From the NCBI GenBank assembly GCA_947178145.1, contig CAMWXE010000048.1, positions 1 to 39,790 on the forward strand: DNA of 39,790 nt, given 5' to 3'. This document shows positions 24,852-33,963 of this stretch, piece after piece. Numbering within the stretch: position 1 is the stretch's first letter; each line of letters opens with the position of its first letter. The translations under genes and the position numbers were made by a program. The notes under the pieces were generated by a model. It made no database searches. It saw nothing but the letters and a program-made list of their open reading frames with translations, and had not been told where the DNA came from. Source of the stretch: an uncultured Lachnospiraceae bacterium (GTDB lineage: Bacteria > Bacillota > Clostridia > Lachnospirales > Lachnospiraceae).

Positions 24852-26585
24852 TCAAAAGTTTTTAAATACATCGGTTTCCCTCTGAAGAGCTTGTGCGATC
24901 TGTTGATTTTCATCCATTCGATTGCTGATATTTTCCATATCCTCAACAAGTACCTGCGTGCTCTCTGCCGCTCCGGTTACCCCACGGGCTCCCTCCTCAA
25001 TCGCATCTGTGATCGTCTCGATCGACGCGGCAATCTCGTCAACTGCGCGCTTGAGATCGTCTGTCTTTGCAGTAAACTCATTCATGACGCTCTCTATGTA
25101 AGTGGCGTTATCTCTGTACTGTTCCCCACTGCTGACGAAGTTCTCAAACTCCGGCAGAATCGAATTGGTCATATACTCCACCAGATTATTGGAGTGTCCG
25201 GCAAGATTCTGGACTGCATTGGTAACCACACCATTGATCTCCTGAATCCGGTTTGCCGTTGCACGGCTCGAATCAGCGAGCTGTCTGATCTCATCCGCCA
25301 CAACTGCAAATCCTCTCCCGGCATCGCCTGCCCGCGCCGCCTCAATCGAGGCATTCAGGGCAAGAAGATTTGTCTGACTCGATATACTCAGGATATCGTT
25401 CGTCAGCCCGTTAACCTGCTCTACACTCTTGCTCTCCTCGATTGCCAGATTCAGCACTTCGAGAATCTCCTGCACCTTTGTGCTGGTCTCCTGCATATTG
25501 GATTTTGCATTGGACTCCATCTGGTCCGCGTTTTCTTTCATCTTCTTGGAATAATCATTGATACTATTTGATTTGTCTGCAATTACCTCCACTTCACTGC
25601 GCACAGATTCCGCATTCTGATTGATGATTGTCGCGGAATGTCCGACTTCCTGCATTGTGGCAGATAATTCCTGTGTGACTGCTGACAGATCGGATGCGCT
25701 GTCATTAGAAGTTTTCACACTCTCCTGCACTTCACTGACTACTTCCTCAAGCTTTCTGGAATTTTCAATAATCATTTTCATGATGCTCTGCAGTTTTCCC
25801 ATAAAGGTATTGATTCCATTGCCCAAATCAGCAATCTCATCATTCGATAAAATGCTGATTCGCTTAGTCAGATCTCCCTGACTCTGGTCTATGCCATTGA
25901 TGATATCATTAATCTCACGATTGGCAACAATCAGTTTTCTGATAATCAGAACAAACACACTATACAACGTTATCAGCAACGCAACCACACTAAGCCCGAC
26001 AATAATCATATTCTTGAACACCGCACTATTGTACTCAGCAGTCAATGCATCGCTTGCCTGCGACGCACTTTCCTGTGCACTTTGCATCATAATCTCTACC
26101 TGACGCTGCATCTCGTCACTACACTGCTTGATCGTACCATTGGCCAATGCAAATGCAGTTTCCTTCTCCGCATTTCCGCTGTATGCCATCAAGTTTGCAA
26201 TCTCGTACTTCATCGTCTCATAGTTCGATACAAGCATATTGTATGCCGAGGCGTTTGCTTCCACCAGGCTGTCTTTGTATTCCACCAGATAGTTATCTAG
26301 TATTTCTTCCTCAGCACGCACCTCAGCAACTGTTGCAATCAAAGTGTCAAGATCGGTTGCTATGATATGTGAGAGCGCTTTCTTGTGAATCTCCTGCAGC
26401 TCCTTTTCGATATTGCTCAGCTGTGAGATATTTACCATATGCTCATCTGATATCGTCACTGCAGTTGTATTTACTCTCCTCAGATTGCTGATTGCGGTGA
26501 TATTGGAGAAAATTGCCAACACGCCGAGAATAAAAACCGGAACTAAAATGACTATTGTGATGCTCAACCGTTTCTTACCATTCAT
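24852..26585 (-). CDS. Methyl-accepting chemotaxis protein
   Basis: 577 residues; AGGAGG precedes the ATG. Topology: membrane helix 1 (8-27), an extracellular four-helix-bundle type sensor (about 30-190), membrane helix 2 (192-215), a HAMP domain (about 216-270) and a cytoplasmic signalling coiled coil with the hairpin tip motif [20 protein letters not shown]. It relays ligand occupancy to CheA/CheW and so to the flagellar motor. There is no C-terminal CheR-binding pentapeptide. It is 12 bases behind the solute-binding lipoprotein gene, so both are on one transcript, which suggests the binding protein presents ligand to this receptor. Confidence 0.92.
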   Translation of the reverse strand: MNGKKRLSITIVILVPVFILGVLAIFSNITAISNLRRVNTTAVTISDEHMVNISQLSNIEKELQEIHKKALSHIIATDLDTLIATVAEVRAEEEILDNYLVEYKDSLVEANASAYNMLVSNYETMKYEIANLMAYSGNAEKETAFALANGTIKQCSDEMQRQVEIMMQSAQESASQASDALTAEYNSAVFKNMIIVGLSVVALLITLYSVFVLIIRKLIVANREINDIINGIDQSQGDLTKRISILSNDEIADLGNGINTFMGKLQSIMKMIIENSRKLEEVVSEVQESVKTSNDSASDLSAVTQELSATMQEVGHSATIINQNAESVRSEVEVIADKSNSINDYSKKMKENADQMESNAKSNMQETSTKVQEILEVLNLAIEESKSVEQVNGLTNDILSISSQTNLLALNASIEAARAGDAGRGFAVVADEIRQLADSSRATANRIQEINGVVTNAVQNLAGHSNNLVEYMTNSILPEFENFVSSGEQYRDNATYIESVMNEFTAKTDDLKRAVDEIAASIETITDAIEEGARGVTGAAESTQVLVEDMENISNRMDENQQIAQALQRETDVFKNF

Positions 26586-26597
26586 TTTGTTCCCTCC

Positions 26598-27890
26598 TTA
26601 TTGTACGACTGAAGCCGTAATTCCGCTCACGAGCCTGTCCACCAAGTCCTGCAGCGGCATATTGTCCGGATTCCCGGCCGCTATCGTATCCGCATACGTC
26701 GTACATGCCGTCCAGTAACTGTTTCCTACACGCTGAAGTACGCCAAACTGTGACTGATCAATAACAGCTGCAATCGCAGGAACTTTCGCAACTACATCAG
26801 AAGCAGCTGCTACTGTGTTGGAAGGTCCCGTACTTCTCTCCTCAAATCGAAGGATCTGGTTCTCCTCATTTGTAATCCAGTCTGCCAGCTTATGCGCCCA
26901 CGCCAGATGTTCTGAATAGGCATTCACGCCAAACATTTTGTATCCCACGAAGGAAGCCATCTGTATCTGCTGTCCATTACAAGTATATGTAGGAAGCTTG
27001 CACGCTGCATAATTATCCCCCCATGCTTCCTGCACTGCAACCGCATTCCACACGCCGCTGATTCCTGCGATACAAGTTCCGGACTGCATGTCTTCCACAA
27101 AATTGCCGTCAGGCTGTGCGATAAACCCTGGATGCGTCGCGATATCAAGCAGCGCCTGTGTCACATCAACGCCCTTGATGCTTCCCTCTGTAGTATTCCA
27201 GTTGCAGTAATTGGTCACACCATCATCATTGATTCCAAATGCAAGCCCTGTATTTCCAAAAAAAGAATACAGATACCATCCGGAATTGAATTCCATGGAC
27301 AGTGTTTTTTCGTTTTCCGCTGCTACTTCAAGAATTCTGTCCATTGTCTGGACATCTGAATTTGACAGATATGCCTTATTGTAATACAGAAAATAGCCAT
27401 TGTCCGCAGAGTAGGGATATGCGTACAAAGTTCCGTTGTAAGACGCTGCATCCACTGCCTCTGGCAGATTGGCAGATTTTACTTCACTCTGATTTGCCAC
27501 CGGCGAGAGCGCCCCGCCCGCAATCATACTGTAGAGCTGGTCATCCGGCATCGAAAAAATGTCCGCCGCATTGTGAATATCTCCCAGGACATTAGTTCTG
27601 GTATTTGCATCAGCGGATACCTCAATCGTGATATCAAAATCAGCCTGCCCTGCGTATTTCTGTTCAAAACTGTCAATCATCTTCTGCAGATTCTCGATAT
27701 TCGCCTCCTCTACCCAGACTCTCAATGACACCTTACCTGATTCCAGTTGTTCCTTTCCCTCATCCTGATTTGTCTCCACGTCCGTCTCTTCGGTATCAGT
27801 CTGTCTGCCTGTCCCTATATTTCCGCAGCCCACAAGCACCGTACTCAATAAAGAAACAGATAGCATTGTCACCAATAACTTTTTTTTCAC
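26598..27890 (-). CDS. Extracellular solute-binding lipoprotein (family 1, sugar type)
   Basis: 430 residues from the GTG at 27890, which has AAGGAG seven bases upstream. It starts with a lipoprotein signal MKKKLLVTMLSVSLLSTVLV followed by G-C (Cys 22), then a linker rich in T, E and D. The rest follows the carbohydrate-binding ABC family: SLRVWVEEANIENLQKMIDS, DIFSMPDDQLYSMIAGGALS, LYAYPYSADNGYFLYYNKAY, GNFVEDMQSGTCIAGISGVW. No permease or ATPase genes are next to it; its partner is the chemoreceptor gene 12 bases downstream. It may therefore serve mainly in sensing, or share permeases encoded elsewhere. Ligand is probably an oligosaccharide, not provable here. Confidence 0.9.
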   Translation of the reverse strand: MKKKLLVTMLSVSLLSTVLVGCGNIGTGRQTDTEETDVETNQDEGKEQLESGKVSLRVWVEEANIENLQKMIDSFEQKYAGQADFDITIEVSADANTRTNVLGDIHNAADIFSMPDDQLYSMIAGGALSPVANQSEVKSANLPEAVDAASYNGTLYAYPYSADNGYFLYYNKAYLSNSDVQTMDRILEVAAENEKTLSMEFNSGWYLYSFFGNTGLAFGINDDGVTNYCNWNTTEGSIKGVDVTQALLDIATHPGFIAQPDGNFVEDMQSGTCIAGISGVWNAVAVQEAWGDNYAACKLPTYTCNGQQIQMASFVGYKMFGVNAYSEHLAWAHKLADWITNEENQILRFEERSTGPSNTVAAASDVVAKVPAIAAVIDQSQFGVLQRVGNSYWTACTTYADTIAAGNPDNMPLQDLVDRLVSGITASVVQ

Positions 27891-27936
27891 AGTAACTCTC
27901 CTTTCGTAAATTATTTTCCGACAATTCCTTACTATT

Positions 27937-27965
27937 ATTTTATACCATCTGTAATCTTTTTTCAA
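27937..27965 (-). promoter_or_regulatory. Probable promoter of the binding protein-chemoreceptor unit
   Basis: On the minus strand TTGAAA (27960-27965) and TAAAAT (27937-27942) are 17 bases apart, about 47 bases before the GTG start. It looks like a vegetative promoter, not a sigma-28 one. Confidence 0.6.
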
Positions 27966-28024
27966 CGGCTATATTTTATCCATTTTTAATCGATTTTGCA
28001 TGAAAAATGCACAAAAAATGTTGG

Positions 28025-29332
28025 CTAATATTTTCTCTCGTCCACAATAATTACTTTTTTTTCCATCGGATTTTCAATATATGACTGATTTTCATCGCAT
28101 GAAACACAATGAACCCTGGGCATAAGCCCAATGACATTGCTCACTGCATCTGCCACTCGATGTTTCACTGCTTCTTCGCTCTCTGACAACATTTCCCGCT
28201 TCCTGCTGTCAATTTCAATATAGATGTCCACCACATCAAGATGATGTTCTTTTCTGATACATACAACATAGGAAGCATTAATATTCTGCAAATTTAACAG
28301 TACTGTCTCAATCTGAATTGCAAACACGCTGTTGCCTCTGACCATCAGCATATCATCTGTGCTCTCACAAATTCGGTCTATCCTTGCCATTGTTCTACCA
28401 CATTCACACTTCTCATAATTTATTTTTGTAATGCGCATTGTCCGGTAACGAATCAGAGGAATCCCTTCCTTCTGAAGCGTTGTGCATATGAGTTCTCCCC
28501 TTCTTCCCCCCGGCAAAACAATCAGTGTATTTGTATCCAATATCTCTGCCAAAAAGAAATCCTCCTGAATATGCATCCCATTCTGACACTCGCATTCACA
28601 AGCCACACCAAGCCCTGTCAGTTCATTCAATCCAAAAATATCATACGCCTTGATTCCAAGCCTATCCTGAATCTTTTTTCGGACCTCTTCTGTCCAGTGT
28701 TCGCCTCCGCATATTGCTGCCTTTAGCTGTAAACAATTCTTTAATCCTTTATCTTCCACCTCCTGCGCCACACGCATCAGGTACGGCTGGGGGCTGATAA
28801 TTCCTGTTGCAAGCAGTCTTCGCATCAGTGCAATCAACACCGCAGGTTTACAGTCAGAGGCAGGTATCACTGCCGCCCCGACCTTCTCTGCCCCGTAGTG
28901 TGCACCAAGTCCATCCGGGCACAGCCCATAGTTGTATGCAATTGAAATGATATCCTTTTTTCCCAGATCTGCCATACTGATCGACCGTGCCATACATTCG
29001 CTCCATACGTTGATATCCCTTTGTGTATATCCAGCTATAGCCCCTATTCCAGTTCTGTGCACTGATGTATGATGCCGAACAATGTTTCGTCCCGACACTG
29101 CAAACATCCTTTGAGGATAGGCATCGATCAAATCCTCCTGCGTGGTAAACGGAAGTTTATCTAAATCTTCGATTCCGCGGATATCTCCCGGTTCCAGTCC
29201 CAGCTTCTGCATCTTTTTCCGATAGTACTGCACATTGCGATACATATACTTTACGAGCTTCACAAGACGCTCCCCCTGCAATTCAGCCAGTTCATCCCGG
29301 CTCATACATTCCTTTGCTTTATTCCATATCAT
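28025..29332 (-). CDS. Phenylacetate-CoA ligase (PaaK)-like protein with eroded motifs
   Basis: 435 residues, the usual PaaK length. The backbone is clear: a start with LVKYMYRNVQYYRKKM, LPFTTQEDLIDAYP, YNYGLCPDGLGAHYGAEKVG, GGEHWTEEVRKKIQ, DIFGLNELTGLGVACEC, GELICTTLQKEGIPLIRYRT and DDMLMVRGNSVFAIQIE. But the ATP phosphate loop, normally S-S-G-T-T-G-K-P-T, reads HTSVHRTGIGAIAG, and the family aspartate after RYRT (R-D-I-T) is replaced in MRIT. The enzyme may use ATP poorly or do something else. No aromatic degradation genes are nearby; it lies alone between the chemoreceptor unit and the GGDEF gene. The start ATG lies at the gene boundary; no strong binding site was seen. Confidence 0.78.
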   Translation of the reverse strand: MIWNKAKECMSRDELAELQGERLVKLVKYMYRNVQYYRKKMQKLGLEPGDIRGIEDLDKLPFTTQEDLIDAYPQRMFAVSGRNIVRHHTSVHRTGIGAIAGYTQRDINVWSECMARSISMADLGKKDIISIAYNYGLCPDGLGAHYGAEKVGAAVIPASDCKPAVLIALMRRLLATGIISPQPYLMRVAQEVEDKGLKNCLQLKAAICGGEHWTEEVRKKIQDRLGIKAYDIFGLNELTGLGVACECECQNGMHIQEDFFLAEILDTNTLIVLPGGRRGELICTTLQKEGIPLIRYRTMRITKINYEKCECGRTMARIDRICESTDDMLMVRGNSVFAIQIETVLLNLQNINASYVVCIRKEHHLDVVDIYIEIDSRKREMLSESEEAVKHRVADAVSNVIGLMPRVHCVSCDENQSYIENPMEKKVIIVDERKY

Positions 29333-29421
29333 GTGTTTTCCTCCAGGTATGCGTTATCTTTTTCATTATCCCTCATTTATTTTCCTATTGCAAGCAATAC
29401 TTTGAAGATGCAAAAAACGCT

Positions 29422-29439
29422 GCAAGATATACATCTTGC
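29422..29439 (+). other. Short hairpin between divergent genes
   Basis: GCAAGAT-ATAC-ATCTTGC followed by TTTATTTT resembles a small intrinsic terminator on the plus strand. It is upstream of the predicted GGDEF promoter and no plus-strand transcript is known to reach it. Confidence 0.35.
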
Positions 29440-29510
29440 TTTATTTTCCCACATGTTTTTTGTACAATTTTCTCTTTTTATAAAAATTGAATGGAATCTA
29501 CTCCTAAATA

Positions 29511-29519
29511 TGTTATAAT
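29511..29519 (+). promoter_or_regulatory. Extended -10 promoter for the GGDEF gene
   Basis: TGTTATAAT is an extended -10 element (TG-n-TATAAT), 33 bases before the ATG. No good -35 is seen at 17 bases, which is tolerated for extended -10 promoters. Confidence 0.5.
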
Positions 29520-29552
29520 AAAAATATCTTATAAGCAGGAGCGAAACCACAA

Positions 29553-31178
29553 ATGAACGAAATTATCAAGAAGAAAAATTATACAATATACATCATAGCA
29601 TGTATTGCGATTTGCATCTTCCTAATATATATTTTTTGTTTTGATAAAGCGACAGATACCCGTCAGCCGCAGTCTGTCTACACAGTGGCAGAATGGAACA
29701 GCTACAGGGAATCATCCCATATGAAAAAAACAGTTGTGTCGGGCGCAATATCTATGAACGAGTCATTCGACAATATACTGGCTTTTTACTCTGTCCACCA
29801 AAATGTAAAGGTTTATGCCGGCAACGAGCTCATCTACGAGTATCCTGTTGCAAATAATAATCCATTGTCAGATTCTCCGGGCTATTGCTGGAATTTTATA
29901 ACTTTGCCCCCAGATACAAACAATATCCAAATTGTTTTTACCAGCCCCTATTCGTCATACCTGAAGAACATACCAACCTTTTATATTGGAAATACGTATT
30001 CACTGCCAGCCTTTATCATAACCAGAAATATCATTCCCTTTACGCTCTGCATTGTTATGTTTGTGCTTGGCATTGTCCTTGTTGCATACCACTTGTTTGT
30101 ATCCATAGAAATTAATACAAGTGGAAAACTTTTAAAACTGGGGATTTTTTCCATATTTTTATCCATATGGTCCATCAACGAGTGCAGCATCACGACATTA
30201 GTCCTAAAAAACAGTCTGGTGACTTCCTACCTTGCTTTCCTGTCACTGATGCTGCTTCCCTTTCCGTTTGCAATGTTTGTCCAGACCTTTTATGAGGATG
30301 ATCATAAAGTATGGAACTGGTTTTGCAAGGTGGACCTCACTCAGATTGTGATCTGCGTGATTCTTCAGTTTACTGGCATCATTGACCTGCGCGAAACCTT
30401 GTGGGCTACCAATGCCATGGTATGCCTGCTTGTCGGAATTATTTTAAAGCAGTCCTACATCCTTATCAGAAACGGCATCCATTCCCGTATGGTGAAAATT
30501 CATATGATCTGTATCTCCATTTGCATCCTCTCACTCCTGATGGATCTCTCCTGCTACTACTCCGGAGCCTGGGATGCCAACACCTTTGGCCGTTTAGGAT
30601 TTCTTACATACATCATCATTCTTGGCCTTTCCTCCGCGAGGGAATCCACCATCCTGATGAAGATGGGACAGAAGGCGAACGCTTATCAGACACTTGCCTA
30701 CACGGACCAGATGACCGGGCTTCATAACCGAACCTGTTTTAACAAAGATTTTGCCAATTTATCGGAGAATCCGACGGATGTCGCAGTCATTGACTTTGAC
30801 CTCAATAATTTGAAATATACCAATGATACCTTTGGCCATAGTATTGGTGATTTGTATATCAAGAGCTGTGCGAAAATCATCTATGAGATTTTCAACGGAA
30901 TCGGAACATGTTACAGAGTCGGCGGTGACGAGTTTGTAACCCTGATCGAAAAGGCATCCACAATCGACATGACGCATTACCTGGCAATGCTCGAGTCAAG
31001 TGTCGACGCTTCAAACCGGGAAAACAAAAGTACAAAAGTCAAGATGCAAATTGCATACGGATACGCTATCTATTCCCCCGAGTTGGATAAGAACCTCGAA
31101 GACACTTACAACAGGGCTGACAAGTTCATGTATACAAACAAAAAGGAGAAAAAAGAAAGACTCAAATTTGAACGATAA
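29553..31178 (+). CDS. Membrane-bound diguanylate cyclase (7TM plus GGDEF)
   Basis: 541 residues, AGGAG upstream. An N-terminal helix (9-29) is followed by an extracellular beta-rich domain (about 35-160), then around seven membrane helices (about 160-370) as in 7TM-DISM sensors, and a C-terminal GGDEF domain from about residue 385 (YTDQMTGLHNR, DFDLNNLKYTNDTFGHSIGD, RVGGDEF). The active-site motif is intact, so it probably makes c-di-GMP from two GTP. The inhibitory RxxD site five residues before GGDEF is absent (the positions read N-G-I-G), so product inhibition by that site is unlikely. It stands near chemotaxis and flagellar-like genes, which fits a motility-to-surface switch. Confidence 0.92.
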   Translation: MNEIIKKKNYTIYIIACIAICIFLIYIFCFDKATDTRQPQSVYTVAEWNSYRESSHMKKTVVSGAISMNESFDNILAFYSVHQNVKVYAGNELIYEYPVANNNPLSDSPGYCWNFITLPPDTNNIQIVFTSPYSSYLKNIPTFYIGNTYSLPAFIITRNIIPFTLCIVMFVLGIVLVAYHLFVSIEINTSGKLLKLGIFSIFLSIWSINECSITTLVLKNSLVTSYLAFLSLMLLPFPFAMFVQTFYEDDHKVWNWFCKVDLTQIVICVILQFTGIIDLRETLWATNAMVCLLVGIILKQSYILIRNGIHSRMVKIHMICISICILSLLMDLSCYYSGAWDANTFGRLGFLTYIIILGLSSARESTILMKMGQKANAYQTLAYTDQMTGLHNRTCFNKDFANLSENPTDVAVIDFDLNNLKYTNDTFGHSIGDLYIKSCAKIIYEIFNGIGTCYRVGGDEFVTLIEKASTIDMTHYLAMLESSVDASNRENKSTKVKMQIAYGYAIYSPELDKNLEDTYNRADKFMYTNKKEKKERLKFER

Positions 31179-31186
31179 TTCATAAC

Positions 31187-31227
31187 AACAAAAGAAGCAG
31201 TTATACTTCAACTGCTTCTTTTGTTTT
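31187..31227. terminator. Bidirectional terminator between the GGDEF and FliD-like genes
   Basis: Perfect 16-base arms (31187-31202 and 31210-31225) with a 7-base loop, flanked by A/T runs on both sides. Confidence 0.88.
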
Positions 31228-31271
31228 GGAATTATTTTTAGGATTATTTAGGAGCTTAATCGTATCAAATA

Positions 31272-32030
31272 TTAGAAATACCATCCACTGTTACTGCCAT
31301 AATTTCCATAATTGTAATAGGAATAACCCGTATTGTATGTGTTATAACCATTAAAATAAGAATTACTCGTACCATATTTATTGTAGGTCGATGTCGCACC
31401 ATACAGTTTGCTCAATGTCGTAAGGCTGTTTGCTGCAGCATTCTCAATGGATTCCATCTTTGCACCAACTTTGTCTGCAAAGCTGCCTTCCTTTGCAAAC
31501 AGTTCCTTCACTTTGTCAAAGTCGGCATCTGTCAGCGTCTTTTCATCGATTGTGAGCTCTCCAGAATTTGAGACAGTGATACCAATCTCTTTCAAAGCGG
31601 TTTTGTTTGCGGATACAATACTGTCAAGTGTCTTCTTGAATGCAGTATTTGCCACTCCGCCAATATCCGCCAAATCGCTGTATACCTCATTAAAATCCGA
31701 TACAAAATTCTTAATGTCCTTGATCAGATTATTTTTATCATTCTCCTGTGCCTGCTTCCCTGTCTCGTCGTCTGTGTATGTCATCTTGCCAATCTTAAGC
31801 ATTGCTTCCACATTATCCTGGATGCTGTTTGCCGACTTTTCCATTTTCTCATACATCGCGAGCTGCTTTGTCTTTGTCAGGGAAGTCGACGATGAAGTTG
31901 TGCGCTTTGTTGAGCTTGAACTGCTTGTTCCTGACGTCCTGCTGCTGACAATTCTCCCTGCACGGCTTCTTTTGGCGCTTCTCAGATTTCTTGCTCGCAA
32001 GAGCGAATTTCTTGAACTGTTTATATTCAT
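31272..32030 (-). CDS. FliD C-terminal-like protein with Tyr/Gly-rich tail
   Basis: 252 residues. A basic, serine/threonine-rich N-terminus (about 1-55) is followed by a helical region with FVSDFNEVYSDLADIGG and ALKEIGITVSNSGELTIDEK, TDADFDKVKELF and DKVGAKMESIENAA. This pattern matches the C-terminal half of the flagellar hook-associated cap protein FliD, but the N-terminal FliD domain is missing and the length is about half. The last 40 residues are a low-complexity run of Y, N, G and S ending in GWYF. A sigma-28-like promoter lies about 100 bases upstream. It may be a secreted flagellar accessory protein. An overlapping frame starting at 32040 (MRTDEYKQFKKFALASKKSE) shares the region; the longer frame is preferred. 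Confidence 0.65.
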   Translation of the reverse strand: MNINSSRNSLLRARNLRSAKRSRAGRIVSSRTSGTSSSSSTKRTTSSSTSLTKTKQLAMYEKMEKSANSIQDNVEAMLKIGKMTYTDDETGKQAQENDKNNLIKDIKNFVSDFNEVYSDLADIGGVANTAFKKTLDSIVSANKTALKEIGITVSNSGELTIDEKTLTDADFDKVKELFAKEGSFADKVGAKMESIENAAANSLTTLSKLYGATSTYNKYGTSNSYFNGYNTYNTGYSYYNYGNYGSNSGWYF

Positions 32031-32128
32031 CTGTCCTCATATCCTTTCTTATCCATATTTTACTAACATCTTCACATATTTTCTATGCTTTTCCTGTAAG
32101 TCTCTGTCTCATTTTGTTTACGTAATAT

Positions 32129-32155
32129 ATATCGGATTTCTTACTTGAAATATTA
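32129..32155 (-). promoter_or_regulatory. Sigma-28 (SigD)-like promoter before the FliD-like gene
   Basis: On the minus strand TAAT (32152-32155), 15 bases, then TCCGATAT (32129-32136). The consensus is TAAA-N15-GCCGATAT, so it matches 3 of 4 and 7 of 8 at exact spacing. Confidence 0.55.
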
Positions 32156-32263
32156 ATATCTTTTACCGAAAATATTGTGAATTGTAGTCTTTTTTCTGAC
32201 AATTGCCATCAAAATTAACGCCGCACCCTCTCTGTCATACAAACAATTCTCATCTCGTGCTCA

Positions 32264-33796
32264 CTACTTTGTCTCGGAACCTTCCGGGTTCTGATTTACC
32301 ATCAGATTTACTCCGTCCAATCCGTTTACCGTAATGTTTCTGTTCACTTTGGCGTCATAGGACTCTGCATTGATAATGTTAGCAAGGTCGATTCCTGTCG
32401 TCTCCTTCATGGATTCAAACAGCTTTGTCATGACCGCCGGGACATTTCCCGCCACCTGATCGACACCGTTGGAACCGCCGTCTCCACCGATAATCGTAAT
32501 CTTATCAATCTGGGACAGTGGCTCTGCAATCTTTCCTGCGATGTCAGGAAGCACCTTGATCATCATCTCGGCTACAGCTGCTTTGTTATACTTCGCATAC
32601 GCTTCTGCCTTCTTCTCCATGGCTTCCGCCTCCGCAAGTCCCCTCGCCTGTATTGCCTCTGCCTCCGCGACACCCTTTGCGCGCACTGCTGCGGCTTCCG
32701 CCTCACCAAACGCCCTGATTCCCTGGGCCTCCTGTTCCTTGGAATAGCGGTCTGCCTCCGCGTGCGCCTTTCTCGCTTCGGCTTCCCTCTGCGCCTCAAA
32801 CTGCTGCGCCTCTGCCTCCTTTTGACGCTGGTACAGCGCTGCGTCTGCCTTCTGCTGCGCTGCATATTTCTCCGCCTCTGCCTGCTTCTTTACCTCCGCC
32901 TCAAGTGCGCGCTCTCTCACAGCAACCTGCTTCTGCTTCAGCTCAATCTCACGCTCCTGTTTCGCGATATCCGCATTGGCAGTGGTAATTTCGATTGTTT
33001 TACGCTGCTCCTCCTTCTGAATCGCATACGCCGCATCCGCCATCGCCTTCTTGGTGTCTGCCTCCATCTGAAGCTCGGACTTCTTGATGGCAAGCTCGTT
33101 CTGCTTCTTTGCAATCTCAGTCTGCGCTGCCACTGCTGCGTCATTTGACTCCTTGTCAGCCGCTGCCTGTGCCACCTTGATATCGCGCTCGCTCTCTGCC
33201 CTCGCAATCGCTGCCGCCTTCTTAATCTTTACAATATTGTCAATACCGAGATTCTCGATGACATCGTTTCCATCTACGAAGTTCTGCACATTGAAGCTGA
33301 TGATATCCAGCCCCATGGCTGCAAGGTCCGGCTCCGCGTTCTCCTTGACAAGCTCCGCAAATTTCTGACGGTCCGATACCATTTCCTCAAGACGCATGCG
33401 CCCCACAATCTCGCGCACATTCCCCTCGAGAACCTCCCTCGCAACTCCTGCTATGTACTCTGTATTTTTATTCAGAAAATTCTCCGCTGCAAGTCTGAGC
33501 TTATCCGGCTGGTTGCTGATCTTGACGTTGACAGTGGCATCCACGTTGATATTGATATAATCGGCTGTGGGAACTGCATTGCTCGTCTTGACATCGATGG
33601 GAATCAGTCTGAGATTCAGCTTGTCAAGTCTCTCAAAAAATGGAATCCGGATATTGGCCCTTCCGATCACGACCTTGGACTTTTTCTTGATACCAGAGAT
33701 AATGAACGCCATGTCGGGCGGCGCCTTCACATATCCCATACATAACAATGTGATCAAAACGATGACCACTACTGCTGCAATGATTATTTTTGTCAT
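32264..33796 (-). CDS. floT: Flotillin family protein (SPFH domain)
   Basis: 510 residues, the same length as Bacillus FloT; AGGAGGAG precedes the ATG. Residues 4-24 form a membrane anchor (IIIAAVVVIVLITLLCMGYV), then an SPFH/band-7 domain (about 25-210: PPDMAFIISG, RANIRIPFFERLDKL, EVLEGNVREIVGRM, GLDIISFNVQ), a long alanine/glutamate-rich coiled coil (about 210-400) and a tail with VLPDIAGKIAEPLSQIDKIT, which closely follows FloT. Flotillins scaffold membrane microdomains and affect membrane fluidity, secretion and signalling complexes. No NfeD partner gene is next to it, unlike many flotillin operons. Confidence 0.93.
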   Translation of the reverse strand: MTKIIIAAVVVIVLITLLCMGYVKAPPDMAFIISGIKKKSKVVIGRANIRIPFFERLDKLNLRLIPIDVKTSNAVPTADYININVDATVNVKISNQPDKLRLAAENFLNKNTEYIAGVAREVLEGNVREIVGRMRLEEMVSDRQKFAELVKENAEPDLAAMGLDIISFNVQNFVDGNDVIENLGIDNIVKIKKAAAIARAESERDIKVAQAAADKESNDAAVAAQTEIAKKQNELAIKKSELQMEADTKKAMADAAYAIQKEEQRKTIEITTANADIAKQEREIELKQKQVAVRERALEAEVKKQAEAEKYAAQQKADAALYQRQKEAEAQQFEAQREAEARKAHAEADRYSKEQEAQGIRAFGEAEAAAVRAKGVAEAEAIQARGLAEAEAMEKKAEAYAKYNKAAVAEMMIKVLPDIAGKIAEPLSQIDKITIIGGDGGSNGVDQVAGNVPAVMTKLFESMKETTGIDLANIINAESYDAKVNRNITVNGLDGVNLMVNQNPEGSETK

Positions 33797-33881
33797 CTCA
33801 TTCTCCTCCTCTGTTTATCAGATTATTATTACAGTATTCCTGCACAGCGAATACACCACTCTCTGCTGTATCCGCATGTAC

Positions 33882-33933
33882 AAAAAATGTATGTAACCAT
33901 TCAGAGCTAACCCTTGAAATAGCTACATACATT
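33882..33933 (-). terminator. Terminator after the DUF6033-like gene
   Basis: AATGTATGTA (33886-33895) pairs with TACATACATT (33924-33933); inner GCTA/TAGC can add pairs. On the minus strand the hairpin runs into TTTTTTG. It ends the 35.9-34.0 kb unit before floT. Confidence 0.6.
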
Positions 33934-33963
33934 GTATCATAAATTTATACTCCTGTCACTTTT

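Noticed and set aside
31849..32040. 63-codon frame overlapping the start of the FliD-like gene
   Set aside because: It has a fair binding site (AAAGGA) and a plausible beginning, but ends early and overlaps the longer frame that carries the family-like sequence. A frameshift between the two was considered but no repeat or slippery site supports it.
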